This document shows, piece after piece, positions 6,662-15,303 of a stretch of 44,412 nucleotides of DNA. The notes under the pieces are model-generated. The model was not told the origin of the DNA. It saw nothing but the letters and a program-made list of their open reading frames with translations, and did no database searches. Every line of letters starts with the position of its first letter. The stretch's first letter is position 1. The stretch lies in assembly GCA_905234565.1 (NCBI GenBank), contig CAJOHW010000018.1, forward strand, positions 1-44,412. Reading direction: 5' to 3'. A program made the translations under genes and the position numbers. The DNA comes from an uncultured Oscillibacter sp. Its GTDB lineage: Bacteria; Bacillota; Clostridia; Oscillospirales; Oscillospiraceae.

Positions 6662-9088
6662 TTATCCGCACACGGTCTGGCCCAGGAAGGGCAGCAGATC
6701 CTCCGGGTTTCCCCGCTCTGAGGCCATTGCCGTCCAATAGGCTGCCGTCTCCTCGTCCTTCTCCACGCCGATGCCGTAGAAACAGCACCGGGACAGGCTC
6801 AGCTGGGCAAGGCGGAAGCCCTGTTCCGCCGCCTGACGGTACATCCGTGCGGCGGCTTCCGGGTCCGGTTCCACTCCCCGGCCCGCCTGCAGACACACGC
6901 CGTAGTTATACTGGGCTGGGGCATAGCCCGCCTCCGCCGCCTGACGGAACAGTCCCGCTGCCCGGAGGGTGTCCGTGTCCGCCCCCTGGCCGTGGTCATA
7001 ACACACGCCCAGGCCGTTGAGGCCCTTGGGGTTCCCCTGCTCCGCCGCCTTCCCATACCATGCCGCCGCCGCCAAATCGCTCTGGTCCCACACGCCGCTG
7101 ACGCCGTAATAACTGCACTCGCCCAGAGCCGCCTGGGCCTCCGCGTAGCCTTGACCTGCCGCCTGACGGTACAGCTCCACCGCCCGGGCCAGGTCCATGG
7201 TCACGCCGTCCCCGTAGAACAGGCACCGGGCCAAACCGTAAATGCCCCGGAGGTCCCCCTGGTCCGCGGCTTTCCCGTACCACTCCGCCGCCGCCCCGTA
7301 GTTCCGCTCCGTGCCGGTGCCCTCATACAGGCAGTCCCCCAGGCGGCTCTGGGCGGGGACAACGCCCTGTTCCGCCGCCTTTTCGTACCACCGCACCGCG
7401 TCCGCTATGTCTTTCTCCAAGCCCTTGCCCTCATAGAGGCACTCCGCGTAGCGGTACTGGGCCTCCGCGTTGCCCTGCTCCGCCGCCAGCCAGTACCATC
7501 TGGCCGCCTGGGGCAGATTCACCGCCGTGCCGAAGCCCTCCTCATAGCAGATGGCCGCTTGCAGCTGGGCCGGGGCGTACTCCTGTTTTGCCGACGCCAA
7601 ATACCACTGGAAGGCCAGGGCGGCGTTTTGATTGCCGTCCGTCTCCGGCTGCTGGGCGTAGAGCTGCCCCAGCTGGTACTGGGCCCGGCTGTGGCCCTGT
7701 TCCGCCGCCTTCCCCAGCCAGGCAAAGGCCTCCGCCGTGTCCGCTTTCACGCCGATGCCGTTGAGATAACACATCCCTAAGTTGTACTGGGACTGCATCC
7801 AGTCCTGTTCCGCCGCTTTGCGGTACCACTCCACCGCCGCTTTCGGATTCTTCTCCACGCCCTTGCCGTATTCTAAGCAGATACCATAGCGGTTCTGGGC
7901 CGGGGCATAGCCCTGTTCCGCCGACGCCAGATACCATTTGGCGGCCTGGACGCTGTCTGCCGGAACTCCCGCGCCGTGATACCAGCACTCCCCCAGCCGG
8001 AACTGGGCCTCATAGTACCCCTGCTCCGCCGAAAGGGTGTACCACTTCACCGCCTCGCCCAAGTCTTTCCCCACGCCCAGGCCGCCGGCATAGCACATCC
8101 CCAGGCGGTACTGGGACCGGTCATAGTTCTGGTCCGCCGATAAGAGGAACCACTCCACCGCCTGGCGGGGGTCCTGGGCGGTTCCGGTGCCCTTCAAGAG
8201 GCATACGCCTAAGTTGTGCTGGCCCATATAGAAGCCCTGGTCCGCGGATTTCCGGTACCACTCCACGGCCTCCTGTGCGTTTTTCTCCACGCCCCAGCCG
8301 TTTTGCAGGCACATTCCATAGCGGTTCTGGGCCTCCGCCTGGCCCTGCTCCGCGGACAAGCGGAACAGTTCCGCCGCCTCCTCATAGGCCTCCTCGTCAA
8401 AGTACAGCTCTCCTAAGCGGTACTGGGCCTGGGGGTGTCCGGTCTGGACCGCCTTGGCGTACCACTTCTTGGCGGCGGAGAGATCCCCATCCGCCTCCCG
8501 GAAGAGGCCCGTCCGGTACATGGCCTCGATGTGCCCTCTGTTGGCGGCCTGTTCATACCAATGGGCGGCCTGGGCGGGGTCCTGGGGGACGCCGCGGCCC
8601 AGTTCATAGCACTCCCCGATGCGGAACTGGGCCTCCGTATGGCCCTGTTTCGCCGCCTGTTCGTACCAGGCCGCCGCCTGTTCCAGGTCCAGCTCCACGC
8701 CGCTGCCCGTCTCATAAGCCTCCGCCAGGGCGAACTGGGCCTCCGTATGGCCCTGCTGGGCCGCCAGCTCAAACCACTCCGCCGCCGCTGCCGGGTCCGG
8801 GTCCACTCCCCGGCCCTCCGCGTACCGCTCCCCCAGAAGGTACCGGGCCTGGGCGCTGCCTTTTTCCGCCGCTTTCGCGTACCACTCCGCGGCGGCCTCA
8901 TAGTCTCCCTCCTGGTCATAGTGTTCCGCCAGGGCGGTCTGGGCGGGACCATAGCCCAGCTGGGCCGCCACCCGGTCCCAGCCGTAGGCCGTGGCTCCCA
9001 CCAGCAGTCCCACCAGCACTGCCGCCGCCATAGCGAAAATCCAGGGCCAGATCCGCTTTCTTTGGGTTTTCTCCGCCGCATTCGGCAT
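6662..9088 (-). CDS. Membrane-anchored Sel1-repeat (TPR-like) protein
   Basis: The protein has 808 residues from the ATG at 9088, chosen because GGAGGG lies 8 bases upstream and the longer frame lacks a site. Residues of about 12-40 are a short basic segment (QRKRIW) followed by one transmembrane helix, so the bulk should face outside. Almost all the rest is about 21 Sel1-like repeats of roughly 36 residues, recognisable by the A-x-x-WY-x-x-A-A-E/x-Q-G helix and the A-Q-x-x-L-G-x-C-Y-x-x-G-x-G-V helix. Sel1 repeats form alpha-solenoids that bind partner proteins and often act in envelope or secretion assemblies. It is the first gene of an operon with the amidase-like protein and lipoprotein, for which it may be a scaffold (inference). 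Confidence 0.92.
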   Translation of the reverse strand: MPNAAEKTQRKRIWPWIFAMAAAVLVGLLVGATAYGWDRVAAQLGYGPAQTALAEHYDQEGDYEAAAEWYAKAAEKGSAQARYLLGERYAEGRGVDPDPAAAAEWFELAAQQGHTEAQFALAEAYETGSGVELDLEQAAAWYEQAAKQGHTEAQFRIGECYELGRGVPQDPAQAAHWYEQAANRGHIEAMYRTGLFREADGDLSAAKKWYAKAVQTGHPQAQYRLGELYFDEEAYEEAAELFRLSAEQGQAEAQNRYGMCLQNGWGVEKNAQEAVEWYRKSADQGFYMGQHNLGVCLLKGTGTAQDPRQAVEWFLLSADQNYDRSQYRLGMCYAGGLGVGKDLGEAVKWYTLSAEQGYYEAQFRLGECWYHGAGVPADSVQAAKWYLASAEQGYAPAQNRYGICLEYGKGVEKNPKAAVEWYRKAAEQDWMQSQYNLGMCYLNGIGVKADTAEAFAWLGKAAEQGHSRAQYQLGQLYAQQPETDGNQNAALAFQWYLASAKQEYAPAQLQAAICYEEGFGTAVNLPQAARWYWLAAEQGNAEAQYRYAECLYEGKGLEKDIADAVRWYEKAAEQGVVPAQSRLGDCLYEGTGTERNYGAAAEWYGKAADQGDLRGIYGLARCLFYGDGVTMDLARAVELYRQAAGQGYAEAQAALGECSYYGVSGVWDQSDLAAAAWYGKAAEQGNPKGLNGLGVCYDHGQGADTDTLRAAGLFRQAAEAGYAPAQYNYGVCLQAGRGVEPDPEAAARMYRQAAEQGFRLAQLSLSRCCFYGIGVEKDEETAAYWTAMASERGNPEDLLPFLGQTVCG

Positions 9089-9119
9089 ACGCGTCCCCTC
9101 CCGTTTTCTGGATACTCCT

Positions 9120-9148
9120 ATCATGCCACAAAACCCGCCGCCGCGCAA
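9120..9148 (-). promoter_or_regulatory. Probable promoter of the Sel1/amidase/lipoprotein operon
   Basis: On the minus strand TTGCGC (9148-9143) and CATGAT (9125-9120) have a 17-bp spacer, with a TG just before the -10 box. The leader to the ATG at 9088 would be about 25 nt. Confidence 0.5.
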
Positions 9149-9423
9149 CACGAAATCCTGCATAACAGCGGTTTTTCCGGTTTTTTTTGCCCTCAACTCT
9201 TTGCAAAGCCGTTGCAAATGTTAAAAATCTATCAAATGCACAAGGGAACAGGCCCTTTTCCGGGAAAAACAGGGCGTTTTGAGGGGAAAACCTGCGGAAA
9301 CGGAGAGTGAAATCGAAACCACATCCCCATTTTCCGCAAAACCCCCAAAGTTCTGTCCTGTCATTTTCCACAAAACACCCCCGCGGGTTTTCGGGAATTT
9401 ACCATGGTTCCGCTGAAAATCGT
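9149..9423. other. Intergenic stretch with no gene seen
   Basis: This part of the divergent intergenic region between the Sel1 gene and the sugar operon is more AT-rich than its surroundings and contains homopolymer runs (for example eight T near 9181-9188). Short open frames on both strands lack convincing binding sites and coding character. I see no RNA gene or repeat in it. Confidence 0.5.
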
Positions 9424-9452
9424 TTGACAACCGCCCACAGTTGTGTTACTAT
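9424..9452 (+). promoter_or_regulatory. Sigma-A promoter of the rare-sugar operon
   Basis: TTGACA (9424-9429) and TACTAT (9447-9452) are separated by 17 bp. A small dyad, CACA-GT-TGTG, lies inside the spacer (9436-9445) and could be an operator. A hairpin, CCCGT/ACGGG (9457-9461 with 9471-9475), follows at the expected transcript start. Confidence 0.88.
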
Positions 9453-9504
9453 GTGTCCCGTAAAAAAATAACGGGCCCCGGGCCTATGTGGGAGGAAACG
9501 CGCT

Positions 9505-10440
9505 ATGGATCTGTACAGCATCGGTGAGATGGTCATCGACTTTATCCCCGGCAGCGAACCCGCCAGCTACATCCGAAACGCCGGCGGCGCGCCCGCCAAT
9601 GTGGCCGTGGCCTGCGCCAAAAACGGCTTAGAGGCCGGGATGTGCTGCTGCGTGGGGGACGACGACTTCGGCGTGTTCCTCATGGAGACCCTGACCCGGT
9701 ACCATGTGCGGCCCCTGCGGACGGAACTGTGCAAGGACGCCATTACCACCATGGCCTTTGTGACCCTGGACGACGAGGGGGACCGGAGCTTTACCTTTGC
9801 CCGGAAACCCGGGGCGGATATGTTTTTGCAGGAGGAGGACGTGCGCTATGAGGACATCGGCGCCGCCGCCATTGTCCACGCGGGGTCCTGTTCCCTGTCC
9901 GCGTCTCCGGAGCGGGAGGCCACGGTGAAGGCCCTGCGGCTGGGGTGCGAGATGGGGAAGCTGGTGAGTTTCGACGTGAATTACCGCTCCCTCATGTGGG
10001 ACGGGGACGAGAACGCCTGTGCCGACCAGGTCATGGACTGCCTTCCCTATGTGGACATTTTGAAGATCTCCGAGGAGGAGGCCGGAATGCTGGGGGGCGA
10101 GGATCACCTCTTTGAGGTGATGGAGGTCCAGGGCGTGCGCCTGATTGTGGAGACTTTGGGGGCCGCCGGAGCCCGGTGCTATTTTGAGGGCAGGAGTTTT
10201 GAGGTTCCGGGACGGAAGGCCGTGTGCGTAGACGCCACCGGCGCGGGAGACGCCTTCTGGGGGGGCTTCCTGTCCAGCCTCCGGATCCAGGGCATCGACA
10301 GCGCCGAACAGCTGACGGAGGAGACCATCCGCCGGGCCATGGAGTACGGCAACGTGGCGGGGTGGCTGTGCGTCCAGAGCAAGGGGGCCTTGACCTCCCT
10401 GCCCACCCGGGAACAAGTGGAGGCCCACCTGGGGAAGTGA
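9505..10440 (+). CDS. PfkB family carbohydrate kinase (fructokinase-like)
   Basis: The 311-residue protein has the length and both signatures of the ribokinase/PfkB family: the N-terminal substrate motif GGAPANVAVACAKNG (about residues 27-41) and the C-terminal anion-hole and catalytic-base motif DATGAGDAF (about 243-251). It should phosphorylate a furanose or keto-sugar with ATP in the cytosol; the sequence resembles bacterial fructokinases most, but specificity cannot be fixed from the sequence. The start has a GGGAGGAAA site. As first gene of the operon with an AlsE-like epimerase and D-lyxose isomerase, its substrate is probably the ketose produced or imported by this operon, for example fructose or allulose (inference). 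Confidence 0.9.
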   Translation: MDLYSIGEMVIDFIPGSEPASYIRNAGGAPANVAVACAKNGLEAGMCCCVGDDDFGVFLMETLTRYHVRPLRTELCKDAITTMAFVTLDDEGDRSFTFARKPGADMFLQEEDVRYEDIGAAAIVHAGSCSLSASPEREATVKALRLGCEMGKLVSFDVNYRSLMWDGDENACADQVMDCLPYVDILKISEEEAGMLGGEDHLFEVMEVQGVRLIVETLGAAGARCYFEGRSFEVPGRKAVCVDATGAGDAFWGGFLSSLRIQGIDSAEQLTEETIRRAMEYGNVAGWLCVQSKGALTSLPTREQVEAHLGK

Positions 10441-10456
10441 GCGGAGAGGCTTCTAT

Positions 10457-10603
10457 ATGACAAACGAACCGGAATTCTCAAACGCAAGTCTCCTTGAACG
10501 TCTTAGGAATGTAGAAGAAGAATCCGCGGAAATTTTGGCGGCGCTTGAGAGACTTGCTGATGAGGACCGGGAAATTGTACGTGAAAAGATCTCCAACATT
10601 TGA
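10457..10603 (+). CDS. Small 48-residue protein of unknown function
   Basis: An ATG at 10457, with GGAGAGG about 7 bases upstream, opens a frame of 48 codons ending in TGA at 10601-10603. It sits in the 184-bp gap between the kinase and the AlsE-like epimerase, where intergenic gaps elsewhere in the operon are short. The predicted product is strongly charged and helical (LLERLRNVEEESAEILAAL, then a DEDREIVREKI segment) with coiled-coil character and no membrane segment. Its codons (for example AGA, GTA, AAT, CTT) are more AT-rich than the neighbouring genes, which suggests a separate origin. I do not recognise a family. The binding site, position and length make translation plausible, not proven. 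Confidence 0.6.
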   Translation: MTNEPEFSNASLLERLRNVEEESAEILAALERLADEDREIVREKISNI

Positions 10604-10624
10604 AATAGACGAAGGAGTACACCC

Positions 10625-11323
10625 ATGGACCTTTGGAACAAACCCTGTCAGTACACCGTGTCGCTGATCACCCTGGACCTGTGCAACTTGGAGAGCCAGG
10701 TGCGGATCCTGGAACAAAACGGCGTGGAACTGCTCCACGTGGATATCCTGGACGGCCACTTCTCCCCCAGTATGCCCCTGGGACTGGACACCGTGCGCCA
10801 GCTCCGGGCCAAAACCGATATGGCCTTTGACTGCCACGTCATGGTGACGGAACAGGACTACTTTGTCAACGAGCTTTTGGACATCGGCGTCCAGCAGATC
10901 ACCTTCCACGCCGAGACCCAGCCCCATATCGACGGAATGCTGAACCGGATCCATGCCCGGGGTGTCCGGGCGGGGGTGGCCCTGAAACCCGCCACGCCTC
11001 TTTCTACCCTGGATTACGTGCTGGAAAAGTGCGACACCGTGCTGCTGATGCTCATTAACCCCGGCTACGCCTTTGTTAAAGGAGAAAAACAGACCTCCTA
11101 CGCGGACCGGAAGGTCCGGGAACTGCGGGAACTCATTGACCGGAAGAATCCGGAGGTGAAGATCTCCGTGGACGGCCGGATCTCCCCGGACAATGTGCGG
11201 TCCTACGGAAAGGGCATTGTAGACCAGTTCGTCTTAGGCAGCACCTGCCTGGACCGGAACCGTTTGGCGGAGAGCGTACAGGACATGAACCGCCTCCGCT
11301 CGGAACTTTTGAAGGAGGCGTGA
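10625..11323 (+). CDS. alsE: Ribulose-phosphate 3-epimerase family protein, probable D-allulose-6-phosphate 3-epimerase
   Basis: The 232-residue protein is a TIM-barrel of the ribulose-phosphate 3-epimerase family. Metal and catalytic positions are visible in HVDILDGHFSPS (His and Asp), DCHVMV (His) and SVDGRIS (Asp). The phosphate-loop region reads INPGYAFVKGEKQ rather than the VNPGFGGQ of housekeeping epimerases, so it is the divergent AlsE-like type that interconverts D-allulose 6-phosphate and D-fructose 6-phosphate. A GGAGTA site precedes the ATG. It lies in the sugar operon between the small ORF and the SIS isomerase gene, whose ATG follows 2 bases after its stop. A sugar-phosphate other than allulose 6-phosphate remains possible. 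Confidence 0.82.
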   Translation: MDLWNKPCQYTVSLITLDLCNLESQVRILEQNGVELLHVDILDGHFSPSMPLGLDTVRQLRAKTDMAFDCHVMVTEQDYFVNELLDIGVQQITFHAETQPHIDGMLNRIHARGVRAGVALKPATPLSTLDYVLEKCDTVLLMLINPGYAFVKGEKQTSYADRKVRELRELIDRKNPEVKISVDGRISPDNVRSYGKGIVDQFVLGSTCLDRNRLAESVQDMNRLRSELLKEA

Positions 11324-11325
11324 GC

Positions 11326-11907
11326 ATGGAACAGTCCTTTGCGGAACACTACCGGGAGGCCAGCGCCGCCGTCCTGGAGGAACTGGGCCGGACCCTGGCC
11401 AGTGTGGACCCCGCGTCCTTGGAGCGGCTGGCGGACGCCATGCTGGCGGCGGACCAGGTGTTTTTCATCGGCGTGGGCCGGGTGATGCTGTCTTTGCAGT
11501 CCGTGTGCAAGCGCATGGCCCATTTGGGCATCTCCGCCCACTATGTGGGGGAGATCACGGAGCCCCATTTCAATGAAGGGGATCTTCTGGTGGTGGGTTC
11601 CGGCTCCGGCGGATCCATCTTCCCTCTGAACATCGCCCGGAAAGCCCGGGCCGCCGTCCCCGGCTGCACCATCGTCCACATCGGTTCCAATCCCAACAGC
11701 CCCATGAGAGACATCGCGGATTTCATGGTCCGGGTTCCCGTGCGGACCAAGGAGTACTTGGAGGACGAGATCGACTCCTGCCAGCCCATGACCACCCTCT
11801 TTGAGCAGTCCCTGCTGCTCCTGGGGGATATCCTGGCCAAGATGATCATCGAGCGGCGGAACTTGAACATGAAGGACTTGTGGCGGTATCACGCCAATTT
11901 GGAGTGA
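11326..11907 (+). CDS. SIS-domain protein, 6-phospho-3-hexuloisomerase-like
   Basis: The 193-residue protein is a single sugar-isomerase (SIS) domain of the size of 6-phospho-3-hexuloisomerase (HxlB). Motifs include FFIGVGRVMLSLQSVCKRMAHLG near residue 40, corresponding to the GAGRS...A-x-R-L-x-HLG signature of HxlB, and VVGSGSGGS for phosphate binding. HxlB converts D-arabino-3-hexulose 6-phosphate to fructose 6-phosphate. The ATG at 11326 is preferred over the GTG at 11320 because GGAGG is 7 bases upstream of the ATG and only 1 base from the GTG. Its partner hexulose-phosphate synthase is absent, so a role in the rare-sugar pathway is more likely than formaldehyde fixation. Confidence 0.78.
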   Translation: MEQSFAEHYREASAAVLEELGRTLASVDPASLERLADAMLAADQVFFIGVGRVMLSLQSVCKRMAHLGISAHYVGEITEPHFNEGDLLVVGSGSGGSIFPLNIARKARAAVPGCTIVHIGSNPNSPMRDIADFMVRVPVRTKEYLEDEIDSCQPMTTLFEQSLLLLGDILAKMIIERRNLNMKDLWRYHANLE

Positions 11908-11912
11908 GGGCG

Positions 11913-12977
11913 ATGAGAAAAGAGGAACTGTTGCGGAAAGTGGGCAGTTTGCAGCAGGCGGCCTATGTGCGGCCTGTGGAGTACCAGGAGGGCCGTGCAA
12001 AAGGACTGCGGGCCTATGAGGTCATGAACGGCCCATTGCGCTACCATGTGCTGGCGGACAAGTGCTTAGACATGGGGGAACTGCAATATAAAGGCGTGAA
12101 TTTCAGCTTTCTCTCCAAACCGGGCTTACAGGGCCGGAACCATTACGACACCCGGGGCCAGGAGGCGCTGCGGTCCATCATGGGGGGAATGTTCTTCACG
12201 GCGGGGCTGGAAAATATCTGCGCCCCCTGCACCGTGGAGGGGAAGGACTACCCCATGCACGGCCGGATCCGCACCACCCCGGGAGAGGACCTGTCCGGCT
12301 CTGTCCGGTGGATCCAGGACAGCTGTTACTTAACCGTCAGCGGCACTTTCCGGGAGGCGGAACTGTTCGGGGAGAACCTGGTCCTCCGCCGGACCGTGGA
12401 GAGCCGCTATGGAGAGCCCTCCGTGGTGATCACCGACGAGATTGAAAACCAGTCCTTCCGGCGGGAGCCTATGATGATCCTCTATCACATCAACATCGGC
12501 TATCCCCTGCTGGACGAGGGCACGGAGATTCTCCTTGCCACCCGGTCCGTCACCCCCCGGGACCAGGCCGCCCGGGGCCATGAGGACCGCTGGAACGTTA
12601 TGGACGCCCCGAAAGACAATGAGCCGGAGTACGTGTTTCTCCACGATCCCATCCCCCGGAAGGACGGGGCGGTGATTGCGGCGGCGGTCAACGAAACATT
12701 GGGCCTGGGGCTTCGCATTGAGTATACAAGTCAAAATCTCCCCTATTTCATGGAATGGAAATCCACCGCCTCCGGGGACTATGTCATCGGCCTGGAACCG
12801 TCCAACTCCTCCGTGTACGGGCGGCCCTATCATGAGGCCCGGAAGGATCTGCACTACATGGAGCCGTTTGCCAAGGAGACCAACGTCCTCACCTTTACGG
12901 TGCTGGACGGGGCGGCGGAGATTCAGGCCGTGCGGGAGGAGATCCGGGCTTTGGGCGGAGAAACGCGTAAATCTTAA
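11913..12977 (+). CDS. DUF4432 family protein, galactose-mutarotase-like
   Basis: The 354-residue protein matches the DUF4432 group of aldose-1-epimerase-like beta-sandwich proteins. Typical segments are the early GLRAYEV...LRYHVLADKCLDMGE region, GGMFFTAGLENICAP, the MHGRI histidine, a central YHINIGYPLLDEG and a late YFMEWKS...YVIGLEPSN. Members are thought to act on sugar anomers, but the reaction of most is not established. The start at 11913 lies 5 bases after the SIS gene stop with GAGG just upstream; the earlier in-frame start at 11880 is inside the SIS gene. Its place suggests it prepares the correct anomer for the lyxose isomerase that follows (inference). Confidence 0.82.
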   Translation: MRKEELLRKVGSLQQAAYVRPVEYQEGRAKGLRAYEVMNGPLRYHVLADKCLDMGELQYKGVNFSFLSKPGLQGRNHYDTRGQEALRSIMGGMFFTAGLENICAPCTVEGKDYPMHGRIRTTPGEDLSGSVRWIQDSCYLTVSGTFREAELFGENLVLRRTVESRYGEPSVVITDEIENQSFRREPMMILYHINIGYPLLDEGTEILLATRSVTPRDQAARGHEDRWNVMDAPKDNEPEYVFLHDPIPRKDGAVIAAAVNETLGLGLRIEYTSQNLPYFMEWKSTASGDYVIGLEPSNSSVYGRPYHEARKDLHYMEPFAKETNVLTFTVLDGAAEIQAVREEIRALGGETRKS

Positions 12978-13017
12978 AAGGAATCCATCATTTTTCATTT
13001 TAATGGGGGGAATCAGA

Positions 13018-13692
13018 ATGAAACGCTCGCAAATCAACGCCATCATCAAGGACTTCGAGGCCATGCTGGGGGAGTACCGCTTTGCCCTGCCGCCCTTCCT
13101 GAGCTGGACGCCGGAGGAGTGGCAGAACAAGGGCCACGAGTACGACGAGATCCGGGACAACGCCCTGGGCTGGGACATCACCGACTACGGTGAGGGCAAT
13201 TTCGCGGAGAAGGGCCTGTCTCTCATCACCATCCGTAACGGCAACGTCCACAATCCCAAGTACACCAAGACCTACGCCGAGAAAATCATGATGCTCTATC
13301 CCGGCCAGATCTCCCCCAACCACTTCCACTGGAACAAGATGGAGGACATCATCACCCTGATTTTCCACCTGTGGAACGCGGACCGCAACGATGAGGGGAA
13401 ACTGCTGGATACGGACGTGGAGATCTTCCAGGACGGGCGGCGCTATAAGGTCCCCGCCGGGTCCGACATCGTGCTGCACCCGGGGGAGAGCCTGACCCTG
13501 TACCCCTACTATTACCATGAGTTCATCATCCCCAAGGACGGCACCAAGGTGCTCATTGGAGAGGTGTCCATGTGCAACGATGACAACAGCGACAACCGGT
13601 TCTATGAGCCTCTGGGCCGCTTCCCCACCATCGAGGAGGACGAGCCGCCCTACCGCCTGCTGTGCAACGAGTATCCGCCGGCGAAAGACTGA
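13018..13692 (+). CDS. D-lyxose ketol-isomerase family protein
   Basis: The 224-residue protein belongs to the D-lyxose isomerase family (EC 5.3.1.15), cupin metalloenzymes that interconvert D-lyxose and D-xylulose and also D-mannose and D-fructose. The metal ligands appear in the cupin motif HFHWNKMEDII (two His and Glu, about residues 102-112) with the second His near LYPYYYHEF. The N-terminal SQINAIIKDFEAML and LPPFLSWTPEEW are characteristic. The ATG at 13018 has a G-rich site 7 bases upstream. Together with the PfkB kinase and AlsE-like epimerase it suggests that an aldose (lyxose or mannose) enters through the ketose. Confidence 0.88.
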   Translation: MKRSQINAIIKDFEAMLGEYRFALPPFLSWTPEEWQNKGHEYDEIRDNALGWDITDYGEGNFAEKGLSLITIRNGNVHNPKYTKTYAEKIMMLYPGQISPNHFHWNKMEDIITLIFHLWNADRNDEGKLLDTDVEIFQDGRRYKVPAGSDIVLHPGESLTLYPYYYHEFIIPKDGTKVLIGEVSMCNDDNSDNRFYEPLGRFPTIEEDEPPYRLLCNEYPPAKD

Positions 13693-13753
13693 GTGACACC
13701 CGCGATTTTCGTTCACGAGTAAGCGGGAAAACCGGAAGGAAAGGGGTTTGTCA

Positions 13754-15262
13754 ATGAGCGAGTATGTAGTATCCATGGAGAACATCTCTAAGAGCTTCCC
13801 CGGCGTCAAGGCCCTGGACGGCGTACAGCTTCACCTGCGGGCGGGAGAAGTCATGGCCCTGCTGGGGGAGAACGGCGCGGGGAAATCCACCCTCATGAAG
13901 ATCCTCTCCGGCGTGTACACCCGGGACTCCGGCACCATGGAGATCTTCGGGCACAACATTGAGGGGGATCTGAACACGAAACAGGCCCAGGAGCTGGGGG
14001 TCGCCATCATCCATCAGGAGCTGAATATGTGCCAGCACCTGACGGTAGCCAACAATATGTTCTTAGGCCGGGAACTGGTGAAAGGCGGACGGCTGGACAA
14101 CCAGGAGATGAACCGTCAGGCCGTGGAGCAGCTGTCCCGGCTGGGGATCACGGACCTGGACCCGGAGACCATCGTGGGGACCCTGCCCGTGGGACGACAG
14201 CAGATGGTGGAGATCGCCAAGGCCCTGCTGATTAACGCCAAAGTGCTGATTATGGACGAGCCGTCGTCCTCCCTCTCCAACAAGGAGATCACGGCTATGT
14301 TCAACATCGTGAACAAGCTGAAAAAGGACGGCATCGCCATTGTCTACATCAGCCACCGGCTCCAGGAGCTGCACCACATTGTGGACAGCGTCACCATCAT
14401 GCGGGACGGCCACTACATCACCGAGGGGAAATTCACGGACTTCACCATGGACCAGATCATCGCCAACATGGTGGGCCGGGAGATCACCAACCAGTTCCCC
14501 CGGGATACGGTGCCCCGGGGCAAGAAGATTCTGGAAGTGCGGAACCTGAACGCCGGACGCATGGTCCGGGACGTGAGTTTCGATGTGTACGAAGGGGAAG
14601 TGCTGGGCTTCTCCGGCCTGGTAGGCGCGGGGCGTACGGAGACCATGCGGGTGCTGTTCGGGGCGGACCCGGCGGAGAGCGGGGAGATCATCCTGGACGG
14701 CAAGAGCCTGGTCATCAAAGACCCCGGCACCGCCATCCGGGACGGCATCGTCCTGGCCCCGGAGGACCGGAAAAAGGAGGGGCTGTGTACCAAGCTCTCC
14801 ATCCGGGACAACATCGCCCTGCCCAACCTGGACTTGATCTGTGACGCCACGGGCACCATCCGCAAGAAGGTGGAGGACGAGATGATCGAGCGGGGCAAAA
14901 GCTCCCTGACCATCAAAATGGCGGGACCGGAGATCCAGGCCGGGAGCCTGTCCGGCGGCAACCAGCAGAAGATCGTGGTGGCCAAGTGGCTGGCCCGGAA
15001 CTCCCGGGTGGTGATCTTCGACGAGCCCACCCGGGGCATCGACGTGGCGGCGAAAGTGGAGATCTACCAGATCATCAACGATCTCAAAAAGCGGGGCATC
15101 GGCGTGATCATCGTCTCCTCCGAAATGCCGGAGGTCATGGGCATCTCCGACCGCATCGTGGTCATGTGCAACGGCAAGGTCACGGGAGAAGTGGACCCCC
15201 GCCACACCACGGAGGAGGAGATCATGACCTACGCCACCCAGTTCGGCGACAACGCCGCCTGA
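13754..15262 (+). CDS. Sugar ABC transporter ATP-binding protein (RbsA/MglA type)
   Basis: The 502-residue protein is a tandem-domain ABC ATPase of the ribose/galactose/xylose importer class. The first domain has Walker A GENGAGKST (about residues 36-44), a degenerate signature TLPVGRQQM and Walker B VLIMDEPSSSLS. The second has the degenerate A-loop GLVGAGRTE, signature LSGGNQQK and Walker B VVIFDEPTRGID, the usual pattern of this class. The start at ATG 13754 is preferred over an in-frame TTG two codons earlier because AAGGGG is 7 bases upstream. It energises the permease encoded next. Confidence 0.95.
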   Translation: MSEYVVSMENISKSFPGVKALDGVQLHLRAGEVMALLGENGAGKSTLMKILSGVYTRDSGTMEIFGHNIEGDLNTKQAQELGVAIIHQELNMCQHLTVANNMFLGRELVKGGRLDNQEMNRQAVEQLSRLGITDLDPETIVGTLPVGRQQMVEIAKALLINAKVLIMDEPSSSLSNKEITAMFNIVNKLKKDGIAIVYISHRLQELHHIVDSVTIMRDGHYITEGKFTDFTMDQIIANMVGREITNQFPRDTVPRGKKILEVRNLNAGRMVRDVSFDVYEGEVLGFSGLVGAGRTETMRVLFGADPAESGEIILDGKSLVIKDPGTAIRDGIVLAPEDRKKEGLCTKLSIRDNIALPNLDLICDATGTIRKKVEDEMIERGKSSLTIKMAGPEIQAGSLSGGNQQKIVVAKWLARNSRVVIFDEPTRGIDVAAKVEIYQIINDLKKRGIGVIIVSSEMPEVMGISDRIVVMCNGKVTGEVDPRHTTEEEIMTYATQFGDNAA

Positions 15263-15303
15263 GTATCCGCGTTTTTTATATTAATAAAAAGGAGTGTCGT
15301 ACA

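Noticed and set aside
11326-11907. Formaldehyde-fixing ribulose monophosphate pathway
   Set aside because: The SIS protein resembles HxlB, but the neighbouring TIM-barrel is a ribulose-phosphate epimerase type, not hexulose-phosphate synthase.
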